Of a stretch of DNA of 9,486 nt, positions 1 to 5,397 are shown piece by piece; the stretch's first letter is position 1, and every line of letters begins with the position of its first letter. Position numbers and translations under genes: made by a program. Source of the DNA: Sulfurimonas sp. (GTDB lineage: Bacteria; Campylobacterota; Campylobacteria; Campylobacterales; Sulfurimonadaceae); NCBI GenBank assembly GCA_015487435.1, contig WFPU01000319.1, positions 1 to 9,486 of the forward strand, read 5' to 3'. The notes under the pieces were generated by a model. It made no database searches and was not told the DNA's origin. It worked only from the letters and a program-made list of their open reading frames with translations.

Positions 1-151
1 AGGATATATGTATCCTTGCGGAAAATATGTTTCTTGACCATCATCAAATTTTATATACAGATCACCACTTAATATTTGTGGAGTTGCTACATTGCCTATT
101 ACATCAATATCCTGAATACCATTAGCAGGAATATTTACTCCATAAGGCTGA
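1..151. repeat. Terminal direct repeat, left copy (circular overlap)
   Basis: Bases 1-151 are identical to bases 9336-9486. An exact end-to-end overlap of this kind is the usual sign of a circular molecule linearised by assembly. Joining the ends restores one uninterrupted reading frame on the minus strand (codons run from base 1 directly to base 9335), which supports a circle of 9335 bp. A true terminal redundancy is possible but less likely. Confidence 0.93.
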
Positions 152-180
152 ATTGAAAATTCATTAGTTGCTGTTGTCAT
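1..180 (-). CDS. Junction-spanning spike/penton-like structural protein, 5' part (60 codons)
   Basis: This is the start of a 195-residue protein that continues on the minus strand from base 9335 to 8928 once the circle is closed. The ATG at 178-180 has a strong GGGGGG Shine-Dalgarno about 7 bases upstream and overlaps the stop of the preceding gene as ATGA. The N-terminal segment starts MTTATNEFSIQPYGVNIPAN and is rich in short beta strands with a polar, acidic turn (KFDDGQE). It has no signal peptide, membrane segment or enzyme motif. The position immediately after the virion membrane-protein genes and before the fibre-like gene suggests a vertex, penton or spike base protein. That role is inference from context and composition. 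Confidence 0.8.
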   Translation of the reverse strand, partial: MTTATNEFSIQPYGVNIPANGIQDIDVIGNVATPQILSGDLYIKFDDGQETYFPQGYIYP

Positions 181-593
181 TTAAATACCCCCCACGTAAT
201 AAATGAAATTCCTATTATTGACATTCCTATTATCATTATTTTTTCTAAACGATTTGCGTCATTAGGGTTTTGTTCTGCTATCACTTCTTTTGCAAATTTT
301 TGGCTGGATTGATTAAGATCCAGTAGTGCATCTTGTGTTTTTTCGATTGCTCCTGCCCCAAAAAACTTAATTAGATCAAAAGTATCAGCTATAAAATCTT
401 GCCGGCCCTCTTCTACAAGTTTTGACAAGTCAAATGCTTCATCTGTGATGTCTTTAGACACATCATTGACAGTAAAATTAATATTACTATTAGGATCTGA
501 TCTTAAAACCACAGCATTATCGCTTGCACCAATCCTATTATCAGTGTTTTTACTGCTTTTATTTGTGCTTGCTTTTGCCCTATTAAAGCACAT
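177..593 (-). CDS. Putative virion membrane protein, C-terminal membrane anchor
   Basis: This is a 138-residue protein I do not recognise. Residues 1-60 are polar and Asn/Ser-rich and probably disordered. The middle (about 55-115) is a charged helical stretch, and the last 20 residues (IMIIGMSIIGISFITWGVF) form one hydrophobic helix ending in Lys. This tail-anchored layout would place most of the chain on one face of a membrane. The ATG at 591-593 overlaps the end of the GNAT-like gene by 11 bases and has a G-rich ribosome site. Its TGA overlaps the next ATG as ATGA. It lies between the capsid genes and the spike candidate, so a minor structural protein of the internal membrane is the best guess. 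Confidence 0.75.
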   Translation of the reverse strand: MCFNRAKASTNKSSKNTDNRIGASDNAVVLRSDPNSNINFTVNDVSKDITDEAFDLSKLVEEGRQDFIADTFDLIKFFGAGAIEKTQDALLDLNQSSQKFAKEVIAEQNPNDANRLEKIMIIGMSIIGISFITWGVFK

Positions 594-966
594 ATTCCCA
601 CACCCCCGATTTTAATTTTTTAAAACCTAATTTTTTGAGTTTTATAGCCATTGCAGGACGTTCTACTGTGGCAATCACAGCGTTAATATTATTTTTGTGG
701 CAATAAGGAATTATAAAATCAGAAAGTAATGAGCCTGTTACACCATTTTTAAGTGGTTTACAATTAATCAATTTAAAATATAGTTTATCTTTGATAATTT
801 GGAATACAACATATCCAACATGACCAGATTTTGCCCATATATTTATTAAATAATGATCAGCTCTACAAAATTCTGATACGACGTTAGTTATATTATTAAC
901 GTCAAGACCATTAAAAACCCTATGATTTTGTATATCAGCTTTATTATATACTAACTCAAACCACAT
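583..966 (-). CDS. GNAT-like acyltransferase-fold protein in the virion cluster
   Basis: This 127-residue soluble protein has a pattern typical of the GCN5-related N-acetyltransferase fold. A central strand region (GHVGYVVFQI, then KLYFKLINCKPL) is followed by a turn with Gly-Val-Thr-Gly, a helix (LLSDFIIPYCHKN) and a strand INAVIATVE. The C-terminal RPAMAIKLKKLGFKKL resembles the GNAT motif B helix and 'LGF' turn. The acetyl-CoA loop (usually R/Q-x-x-G-x-G/A) is degenerate here, so the protein may bind a ligand or be purely structural. The ATG at 964-966 has a good GAGGT site. An acyltransferase-fold protein in a capsid operon recalls the GNAT-fold internal virion protein of T7-like phages. 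Fold assignment is moderate; substrate is unknown. Confidence 0.65.
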   Translation of the reverse strand: MWFELVYNKADIQNHRVFNGLDVNNITNVVSEFCRADHYLINIWAKSGHVGYVVFQIIKDKLYFKLINCKPLKNGVTGSLLSDFIIPYCHKNNINAVIATVERPAMAIKLKKLGFKKLKSGVWEYVL

Positions 967-967
967 T

Positions 968-1177
968 TTATTTACCTCTGACTAATAGTAATGCTACGAG
1001 TAATATCGCAACTATGCTTAATCCTATTGAAAACATAGATATATTTTTTGTAGCTTCTCCCCCACCTACTGAAAACAATCCAGTTGTAAACATTTCTTCA
1101 CTTGTTACGCCTGAAACTGCTTCAGTAGGACTAGAATTTTGAAGACTTGAGCCTTGACCACCTAATAAATCCAGCAT
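968..1177 (-). CDS. Small virion membrane protein (69 aa)
   Basis: This is a 69-residue protein of unknown family. The N-terminal two thirds are Gly/Ser/Thr-rich and uncharged. The C-terminus carries a single strong transmembrane helix (MFSIGLSIVAILLVALLLV) followed by the positive RGK. Its ATG overlaps the stop of the upstream 104-aa gene as TAATG, and its stop lies one base before the ATG of the GNAT-like gene. PM2-like viruses carry several such one-helix proteins in the lipid layer beneath the capsid, so a virion membrane role is likely by context. Confidence 0.75.
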   Translation of the reverse strand: MLDLLGGQGSSLQNSSPTEAVSGVTSEEMFTTGLFSVGGGEATKNISMFSIGLSIVAILLVALLLVRGK

Positions 1178-1491
1178 TACTTAATAACTTTCACTAATAG
1201 AATTGCACCTATAAAGCCAATAATAGAAAAACTTACAATTTTAACAGTATCGCTAACCTTAAAATCTTGATCTTTTGAAGTATCTTTTGAAAAAACATAT
1301 TCAGGAGTATTTAAGGCTTGGTTATTACTTATTTGCTCCAATTGTTTTTTTGCAAGATCATAGCTAAGCTTTTCTTCTAAAACTTTGCTATAAATATTTG
1401 CTCCTTTATCAATAACACCTATAAGATCAAAGTTAAAAAGTCCCTCCACACTATCAGATTTTGGACGTGGTACAGGTAAACGTTTTGTCAT
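1177..1491 (-). CDS. Small virion membrane protein next to the capsid gene (104 aa)
   Basis: This 104-residue protein has a basic, proline-containing N-terminus (MTKRLPVPRPK), an amphipathic helical middle (about residues 25-55) and a C-terminal transmembrane helix (VSFSIIGFIGAILLVKVI). It is the first gene downstream of the major capsid protein, and both are preceded by nearly the same ribosome-binding stretch (GGGGAACGAT before ATG), which suggests high and matched expression. The basic end could contact DNA or capsid while the tail sits in the membrane. No family is recognised; a membrane-associated structural protein is inferred. Confidence 0.78.
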   Translation of the reverse strand: MTKRLPVPRPKSDSVEGLFNFDLIGVIDKGANIYSKVLEEKLSYDLAKKQLEQISNNQALNTPEYVFSKDTSKDQDFKVSDTVKIVSFSIIGFIGAILLVKVIK

Positions 1492-1503
1492 ATCGTTCCC
1501 CTT
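1487..1503 (-). promoter_or_regulatory. Duplicated ribosome-binding stretch (104-aa gene copy)
   Basis: GGGGAACGATATG precedes the 104-aa gene and, in almost the same form, the major capsid gene (2319-2333). A shared initiation sequence on neighbouring genes may match high translation rates, or mark an old local duplication. Confidence 0.55.
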
Positions 1504-1505
1504 TC

Positions 1506-2321
1506 TTAGTCAGGATTACCACGAGTTTCAATCAGCATTGTAAAATCATTTGTTGTTGACATATCAAAGTCTAAACGAAATTCACTTACAGCTTTGCCAT
1601 TAGGTTTGATAAGTGGAAGTCCATCCTCTACCCTTTGTGTCTCATCAAAAACTACATGGAAAACGCTAGCTTGAGGGACAAATCCACGCATATCTAAAAC
1701 TGCATCATTTTCAGCATCTTTTTGCTTATAAACATCAAAGCTATCAATAGTAATATCAACAGATTTGATGTCGCCTGCTGCTGCTTCTATACAATGTATT
1801 CTATGATAAATATCTTGTTTTGTAAGAGTATGAACAGTAACTATACCAGTTGCGGTCACACCTACACCTTGCCTGCGTACTTTAATAATATTTTCCAAAT
1901 TCTGTTCAACATTATCAACAATGGCAAAGCCACCAAGTGTTGGTGATACTGCAGCACTATCAATAACAACTTCTATTTGAAAATCATTAATGTTTGCCAT
2001 TCCCCATGCAAGTAAATCCTCTTGGAGCTGGTTACGTCTCCATGGTTCAGAAAAGAATATAGGTATATATCCAGCACGGAAAGAATAGCCGTTCAACCCA
2101 TTTATAATATTTAATTCTTTTGCAGAATATACACGTTGCGTTTTACCACCAACTTTTACACGAATTTCAGTAATATCAGCCTCTATTGTGGCTTGATTAG
2201 CATTTGTTTTATAATTGATAAATACTGCGTGATAGCGTCTATCTGTTGGTAATGATATTGTCGCCGTTTGTCCTGCACCTACAGAGTTAAACGAACCTAA
2301 GTCAACTTTTCTACGTGGCAT
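1506..2321 (-). CDS. Major capsid protein, P2-like double jelly-roll
   Basis: The 271-residue product is about the length of the PM2 major capsid protein P2 (about 269). The start (VDLGSFNSVGAGQTATISLP, then Tyr-His-Ala-Val-Phe-Ile-Asn-Tyr) follows the P2 N-terminal pattern of a short helix, 'AG-T-IxLP' strand and long beta strand. Alternating beta strands then fill two domains, about 15-130 and 140-265. There are no membrane segments or enzyme motifs. It has a strong G-rich ribosome site and lies between the packaging ATPase and a set of one-helix membrane proteins, the expected order in tailless double-jelly-roll viruses. Trimers of such proteins form the pseudo-hexagonal capsomers of the icosahedral shell. 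I judged the similarity by eye, not by alignment. FLiP-type capsid proteins share the fold and are the main alternative. Confidence 0.85.
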   Translation of the reverse strand: MPRRKVDLGSFNSVGAGQTATISLPTDRRYHAVFINYKTNANQATIEADITEIRVKVGGKTQRVYSAKELNIINGLNGYSFRAGYIPIFFSEPWRRNQLQEDLLAWGMANINDFQIEVVIDSAAVSPTLGGFAIVDNVEQNLENIIKVRRQGVGVTATGIVTVHTLTKQDIYHRIHCIEAAAGDIKSVDITIDSFDVYKQKDAENDAVLDMRGFVPQASVFHVVFDETQRVEDGLPLIKPNGKAVSEFRLDFDMSTTNDFTMLIETRGNPD

Positions 2322-2336
2322 ATCGTTCCCCCCTAT

Positions 2337-2510
2337 TTAAGCATCAAAACCATTTTGAGCATCATCGAGAATTTTTATCCCTTTCTTTGCCCCATAATTC
2401 ATAATCAAACCAGCAGCTACAACGCTGGTGACCCCCAAAAACAGAAATACCAATGCTTTTTTTGCCGGCATTCCTAATACTGGACGAGTATTGCTCTTTT
2501 TATTTGCCAT
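2337..2510 (-). CDS. Small membrane protein (57 aa) upstream of capsid gene
   Basis: The 57-residue product begins with a basic segment (MANKKSNTRPVLGMPAKKA), has one transmembrane helix (LVFLFLGVTSVVAAGLIM) and ends with a mixed-charge tail (GAKKGIKILDDAQNGFDA). The positive N-terminus predicts an N-in topology. The ATG at 2508-2510 has a modest GAGA ribosome site, and the stop lies 16 bases before the capsid ATG. No family is recognised; it is probably one of the internal-membrane structural proteins. It is too short for most ORF callers, but spacing and coding pattern support it. Confidence 0.72.
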   Translation of the reverse strand: MANKKSNTRPVLGMPAKKALVFLFLGVTSVVAAGLIMNYGAKKGIKILDDAQNGFDA

Positions 2511-2521
2511 TTTATTCTCTA

Positions 2522-2614
2522 TTACCCTTTGTTAAAAAAAATACGTTTAATAAAATCTGCAAGTAAAAGGACAACAACGCCTGTAACAATCTGATTAATA
2601 ATACTGTTAGTCAT
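2522..2614 (-). CDS. Very small membrane protein (30 aa)
   Basis: This is a 30-residue reading frame, MTNSIINQIVTGVVVLLLAD then FIKRIFFNKG. It is essentially one transmembrane helix with a basic C-terminal end. Despite its size it has one of the best ribosome sites in the window (GAGGGG, 5-6 bases before ATG), and it is the first gene after the regulated intergenic region at 2615-2711. This makes real translation likely. Virion membrane micro-proteins of this size are known in PM2-like viruses. Function is otherwise unknown. Confidence 0.65.
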   Translation of the reverse strand: MTNSIINQIVTGVVVLLLADFIKRIFFNKG

Positions 2615-2640
2615 AAATGCCCCTCAATTTGCATCAATCA

Positions 2641-2707
2641 ATGACAATCAATCTGGCATTTTCTGTTAAAAAAAAGGACGGGCAAAAATGTGTGCATTTT
2701 TGCGTGC
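2641..2707 (-). promoter_or_regulatory. Operator-like element, hairpin and promoter before capsid block
   Basis: The gap between the ATPase and the 30-aa gene holds ACGGGCAA (2678-2685) and TTTTGCGTGC (2698-2707), both also found at 4281-4298, and a 9-bp stem GCAAAAATG/CATTTTTGC (2682-2690 and 2695-2703). On the minus strand TTAACA (2664-2669) and TGTCAT (2641-2646) are 17 bases apart, a possible promoter for the capsid genes. A T8 run past the hairpin could also give partial termination. Confidence 0.5.
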
Positions 2708-2711
2708 GTTT

Positions 2712-3287
2712 TTATAACTTACCAAGAACTACAATATCCTTGTTCATATCAACATGAACAAATTCTAATTGTTTTTGTTTTATTATTATTTCATCAATTC
2801 TCTTGCCATTTATTTTTGCCTCTCCACAATCCTCATATACAATTTGACAAGCTTTTTTGCCTCTTAATCTAAAAGCATATATCTGAGAACAATTTTCTCT
2901 TATATCAGGAATCAATCTTGTAGGTCTTTGTGTCGCAAAATATGCTGTAAATCCTTTATGTCTACCCGCACTTGCTAATTGATGAATTGCTGGATATTTT
3001 GCACTACTACGGGCTTTATTGAATAATATTGTTGCTTCATCGACAAAAATATGAGCACCATAATTTGCAGAATCATTTAGCATTCTTTCAAAAACATCAT
3101 GATCAAATGTAAGTTTTACACCTTTAGGAAAATCTGTATCAGCAACACCAGAATAAACTATTACTTTATGACCATATCTTACTAATTTACGAGCAAGCCT
3201 TTTTATTAACCAAGACTTACCCATTTTTGTAGTACCGTAAATAGCTACGTGGCTGAAATCTCCGCTTTTTTGGCTTCCATTTCGGCT
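2712..3287 (-). CDS. Genome-packaging ATPase (FtsK/HerA-type), probably expressed by -1 frameshift
   Basis: The product carries the hallmarks of the A32/FtsK-HerA packaging ATPases of double-jelly-roll viruses. It has a P-loop GTTKMGKS (GxxxxGKS), a Walker B strand HIFVDEA with Asp-Glu, and a downstream ATQRP segment with the Gln-Arg of the HerA motif. It would pump genome into the empty capsid at a vertex. The only ATG (3222-3224) lies inside the P-loop and would remove its first four residues. Upstream the frame is open to a stop at 3363-3365 but has no ATG, GTG, TTG or CTG. Reading -1 at the A9 run in the 68-aa gene (codons 53-55) would give a 246-residue protein with an N-terminal membrane helix. 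The P-loop is then at 73-80, Walker B Asp-Glu at 138-139 and ATQRP near 173-177. An ATT start or a homopolymer sequencing error are alternatives. ATPase identity is firm; the start is not. Confidence 0.85.
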   Translation of the reverse strand, partial: SRNGSQKSGDFSHVAIYGTTKMGKSWLIKRLARKLVRYGHKVIVYSGVADTDFPKGVKLTFDHDVFERMLNDSANYGAHIFVDEATILFNKARSSAKYPAIHQLASAGRHKGFTAYFATQRPTRLIPDIRENCSQIYAFRLRGKKACQIVYEDCGEAKINGKRIDEIIIKQKQLEFVHVDMNKDIVVLGKL

Positions 3288-3451
3288 TTTTTTTTGCGCC
3301 TGGCTTCTGCACTTGCTAAACCTGCTTTTCTTGCATTTGCAACTATAGGATCTTCCTCTATTTTATCTTCTTTTTTTCCAGTCAACAACATAACCAAAAA
3401 TGCAATTCCAAAAATTCCAGTTGGAATACCAATCTTAATTGCTAAATTCAT
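3245..3451 (-). CDS. Small membrane protein; probable N-terminal part of frameshifted ATPase
   Basis: The zero-frame product is 68 residues. It has an N-terminal transmembrane helix (about residues 7-23, GIPTGIFGIAFLVMLL), an acidic patch (KKEDKIEED) and a long Ala/Lys/Glu-rich helix (about 38-66). The start at 3451 has a GAGGT site 8 bases upstream and sits two bases after the previous stop. The helix is encoded across a run of nine A residues and a second run of six, both favourable to slippage, and the packaging ATPase lies in the -1 frame immediately behind. The gene may therefore make two products: this short protein, and an ATPase tethered to the membrane by the same helix. Alone it would be another virion membrane protein. 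Confidence 0.75.
   Translation of the reverse strand: MNLAIKIGIPTGIFGIAFLVMLLTGKKEDKIEEDPIVANARKAGLASAEARRKKKAEMEAKKAEISAT
3266..3295 (-). promoter_or_regulatory. Candidate -1 slippery region (A9 and A6 runs)
   Basis: On the minus strand the zero-frame codons read CGC AAA AAA AAA GCC (3287-3295 is the A9 run), then GCC AAA AAA GCG (A6 run at 3266-3271). A AAA AAA fits the X XXY YYZ slippery heptamer for -1 frameshifting, and nine As also allow RNA polymerase slippage. A short purine patch (CCAGG) just upstream could act as a weak stimulator. I see no strong downstream hairpin. The ATPase frame is reached by a -1 shift at either site. Confidence 0.6.
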
Positions 3452-3452
3452 T

Positions 3453-3617
3453 TTATATTACCTCATTTCTAGTTTTAATTTGATTGATTAATAAGCTAAC
3501 ACCATCTAAAAAAGTATTAATTAAAATCGTTTGTTTAATTACAGTAAGCCACCCACCAACAAATACACCAAAAGAAAAAACAAATAATAATGATAAAATA
3601 TATGATGTTATTTCCAT
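3453..3617 (-). CDS. Small membrane protein (54 aa)
   Basis: The 54-residue product begins MEITSYILSLLFVFSFGVFV and has one long hydrophobic helix through residue 26 (GGWLTVI), then an amphipathic helix (TFLDGVSLLINQIK) and a charged end. The ATG overlaps the previous stop as TAATG and has a GGAG site 8 bases upstream. Its position between the tail-anchored 141-aa protein and the ATPase module suggests a component of the virion membrane or packaging vertex. No family is recognised. Confidence 0.7.
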   Translation of the reverse strand: MEITSYILSLLFVFSFGVFVGGWLTVIKQTILINTFLDGVSLLINQIKTRNEVI

Positions 3618-4042
3618 TATGAGATCTCCCCTTCTCTTTCCTTTTTAGGAGTTTTAAAATAATCATAAATAATTCCACAAATTGGAATTGATATTGCTAA
3701 ACCTGCCACAATACCAGAAATCCATTTATACGTGTTTTCAGTAGCATTAAAACTCCGTAAGGCTGGATATAAAATATCACCAAGATCCAATAATCTTTTC
3801 TTTGTCAATTCTTGCATAGATGAATTATCTAAAATAGACCTGATATTTTGTTTTAAACATTCTTCTTTTTCGTTTAAATCGAGAGTTGCTGTATGTTCAT
3901 TATGTGTTAGAGTTTGTTCTAAACATGTTTCTTCAACAACGCCATCATCAATAGTAATATCAGGAGCACTGTTTATTTTATCATTTACTACATGTTCATC
4001 ATCAAATTGTAGACGTTCTAATTTCTCGTTGTCTTTGTTCAT
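3617..4042 (-). CDS. Acidic tail-anchored membrane protein (141 aa)
   Basis: The start chosen is the ATG at 4040-4042 (MNKDNEK), which has AGGA six bases upstream; an upstream ATG at 4069 in the same frame has no clear ribosome site. The first 60 residues are acidic and polar. Residues about 62-95 form a charged helix (KEECLKQNIRSILDNS), and a transmembrane helix near the C-terminus (WISGIVAGLAISIPICGIIY) is followed by a basic end (KTPKKERE). The gene overlaps the preceding 81-aa gene by 41 bases. No family is recognised. A membrane-tethered structural or DNA-organising protein is possible, but nothing in the sequence decides this. Confidence 0.72.
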   Translation of the reverse strand: MNKDNEKLERLQFDDEHVVNDKINSAPDITIDDGVVEETCLEQTLTHNEHTATLDLNEKEECLKQNIRSILDNSSMQELTKKRLLDLGDILYPALRSFNATENTYKWISGIVAGLAISIPICGIIYDYFKTPKKEREGEIS

Positions 4043-4247
4043 CTTGTTCCTGTAGTTTGTTAAAAGCAAATCTGAATAATCCCGTCATAGGCTCGCTTAA
4101 TGTTTCAGATCGTTGAAAATAGCTAAAAATATGTCTCCTTTTTATTATCGCACCAGTTTCCCTCTGAATGAACGTAAGAAATTTATCTTCACTCAACTGA
4201 AACATTCTTAATCTCTCTTTATATTCTGTTTCATTCATCAATCTCAT
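4002..4247 (-). CDS. Small basic protein, possible HTH regulator (81 aa)
   Basis: This soluble, Arg-rich protein of 78-81 residues starts at ATG 4247 or, more probably, at ATG 4238 (MNETEYK). The segment MFQLSEDKFLTFIQRETGAI followed by IKRRHIFSYFQRSETLSE has the length and hydrophobic spacing of a Cro/XRE-like helix-turn-helix, with a positive face in the second half. This reading is weak. The gene is the first downstream of the repeat-containing intergenic region 4248-4344, whose possible -10 box would place the transcript start almost on the 4247 ATG. It may be a transcription regulator acting on the late genes, or a packaging or replication accessory protein. Confidence 0.62.
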   Translation of the reverse strand: MRLMNETEYKERLRMFQLSEDKFLTFIQRETGAIIKRRHIFSYFQRSETLSEPMTGLFRFAFNKLQEQDEQRQREIRTSTI

Positions 4248-4253
4248 AGTCCC

Positions 4254-4311
4254 ATAATATTTACTTTTAACAAGTTTTTAACGGGCAATTTTGCGTGCAA
4301 TTTGCTTGCAA
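4254..4311 (-). promoter_or_regulatory. Operator-like repeats and promoter before the 81-aa gene
   Basis: On the minus strand TTGCAAGCAAA, TTGCACGCAAAA and TTGCCCG follow one another (4311 to 4282), an array with an 11-12 bp period. Immediately downstream are TTAAAA (4276-4281) and TATTAT (4254-4259), 16 bases apart. A weak -35 box next to repeated sites suggests an activated promoter. Parts of the same element recur at 2678-2707. Confidence 0.5.
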
Positions 4312-4344
4312 CATGTTTAATTTATATTCAAATCATGTTTCCCA

Positions 4345-5220
4345 TCATTTTTGTTCTTGTAGCTGTTGAAGTTGATCTTTGAACTCGTTTAGAACCTGCT
4401 TAGGTATTTTATTATTAGGATCATCTGGGGGAGAACTACCAAATATATCTTCACGCCAAAAGCCGTTTTTGATATATGTTTTAATCTTTGCCCGCCAACT
4501 GATAAATTCAGGGTTATCGTAGGCAGGCGTAATATCATTGCATTGCTTTGATAGTTTTTGAACAGTCTTTGAATTTGATAGCCAACGATGTAAGCCAGCA
4601 AGCAAATTTCCTGTAGGCATTCTATCTGGATATGCTTCCCAATGGCGATATGCTCCTATTGCCTCTTTTTCAATTTGCTCAAATGTCAAAGAATATTCAC
4701 CAAATTCACCGCCATAAAACCCCTTTTTTACCTCGCCAAGAAAATATTCAAGCGTTAGCGTTTTCTTTTTTTTATTATTTAACGGTTTATATAACGGTTT
4801 AGGAGCGGTCAAATTGACCGCTGGTGATGGACAAATTGACCGCTGGTGAATGCCACTGGTCAAATTGACCGCTGGTGATTCGATGCAACCCTCTATATCT
4901 ATAGTACTACCTCCATTTTCACCACTGGTCAAATTGACCGCTGGTGAAACACTCATATTTAAACGATATTGATACCTGCTAAATTTACCAGATTTTAATC
5001 TAAACCTATATCGAGTTAAAAAATTATTTTCTGCTAAATAATCTAAATGTCGACGTACGCTTTTATCACTAAATTCAGTAGCATCTGATATTTCTTTTAT
5101 AGAGGGAAAACAAGAGCCGCCGTCTACACCTGCATAATCGGAAAGTATCCACAAAACAAATTTTGCTCCACTATTTCCTACTTTTTGAGCTTTTGCCCAT
5201 TCTTGAGCCTTATTTGACAT
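4345..5220 (-). CDS. Lambda O-like winged-helix replication initiator
   Basis: I start the protein at ATG 5218-5220 (MSNKAQEW), which has GGAAGG about 7 bases upstream; the frame continues to 5295 but that part overlaps the promoter. The product is 291 residues. Residues 1-90 form a winged helix-turn-helix typical of phage initiators: GAKFVLWILSDYAG, then CFPSIKEISDATEFSDKSVR with RHLDYLAENNFL. A linker (about 90-145) holds three SPAVNLT repeats, which encode the iterons. A basic stretch (NNKKKK) leads to a C-terminal domain with YRHWEAYPDRMPTGNLLAGL and a Gln-rich end, which in relatives contacts host helicase or loader proteins. It would bind the iterons in its own gene and load host DnaB. 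No HUH nuclease motif is visible, so it is not a PM2 P12-type rolling-circle protein. Confidence 0.82.
   Translation of the reverse strand: MSNKAQEWAKAQKVGNSGAKFVLWILSDYAGVDGGSCFPSIKEISDATEFSDKSVRRHLDYLAENNFLTRYRFRLKSGKFSRYQYRLNMSVSPAVNLTSGENGGSTIDIEGCIESPAVNLTSGIHQRSICPSPAVNLTAPKPLYKPLNNKKKKTLTLEYFLGEVKKGFYGGEFGEYSLTFEQIEKEAIGAYRHWEAYPDRMPTGNLLAGLHRWLSNSKTVQKLSKQCNDITPAYDNPEFISWRAKIKTYIKNGFWREDIFGSSPPDDPNNKIPKQVLNEFKDQLQQLQEQK
4741..4947. other. Predicted replication origin inside the initiator gene
   Basis: Four iterons (4807-4947) lie beside an AT-rich stretch (about 4760-4801: T-runs, TTTATTATTT and two TAACGGTTTA copies at 4780 and 4792). In the gene's direction the iterons come first and the AT-rich part second, the same order as in the lambda O gene. 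This suggests bidirectional or theta-type initiation with melting at the AT-rich part. Confidence 0.72.
4807..4947. repeat. Four iterons with a palindromic core
   Basis: A 21-bp unit, GGTCAAATTGACC followed by GCTGGTGA, occurs at 4807, 4829 (one change: GGACAA), 4858 and 4927. Spacings are 22, 29 and 69 bp. The core is an inverted repeat, GGTCAA-A-TTGACC. The last two copies match over 26 bp (4853-4878 and 4922-4947). Translated, the repeats give the recurring peptide SPAVNLTSG. Confidence 0.9.
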
Positions 5221-5308
5221 TTTATTTCCTTCCAGTGGTAACTGGTTTTTAGTATGAACGACCGAAAAGTTAACATGTATGATGAATTGAAACATCGTGC
5301 GGTTAAGT

Positions 5309-5338
5309 ATCGTAATATCATAGATTCTTTATTGTCAA
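5309..5338 (-). promoter_or_regulatory. Leftward promoter for replication/late operon
   Basis: On the minus strand TTGACA (5333-5338) is followed after 18 bases by TACGAT (5309-5314). The predicted start near 5302 leaves a leader of about 80 bases before the initiator ATG at 5220. The -35 box is a perfect consensus. Confidence 0.6.
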
Positions 5339-5358
5339 CCCCCGTTTCATCCTATAAG
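5332..5358 (+). promoter_or_regulatory. Rightward promoter for the regulator operon
   Basis: TTGTCA (5332-5337) and TATAAG (5353-5358) are separated by 15 bases, a little short. The -35 box overlaps the leftward -35 box on the other strand, so polymerase or a repressor bound here would affect both directions. This is a typical phage switch arrangement. Confidence 0.45.
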
Positions 5359-5397
5359 CTGTAAACAGAATCAAAATGACATTATGGAATTAATACT

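Noticed and set aside
2690..2872. 60-codon plus-strand frame
   Set aside because: It is antisense to the ATPase C-terminus, has a composition typical of reverse-complement shadow sequence, and has no ribosome site.
2712..3224. ATPase starting at the ATG at 3224
   Set aside because: This start lies inside the P-loop and would drop the first glycine of GTTKMGKS. There is also no convincing ribosome site.
3249..3491. Open frame of 80 codons on the plus strand
   Set aside because: It is antisense to the 68-aa membrane gene and reads as Ala/Ser/Leu-rich shadow sequence. It has no ribosome site and opposes the direction of the operon.
4389..4601. 70-codon minus-strand frame inside the initiator gene
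   Set aside because: It is fully nested in another frame of the initiator, has no ribosome site, and shows no recognisable pattern.
4807..4947. CRISPR array
   Set aside because: The repeats lie inside a coding sequence, their spacings are unequal (22, 29 and 69 bp start to start), there are no unique spacers of constant length, and no cas genes are present. Iterons explain them better.
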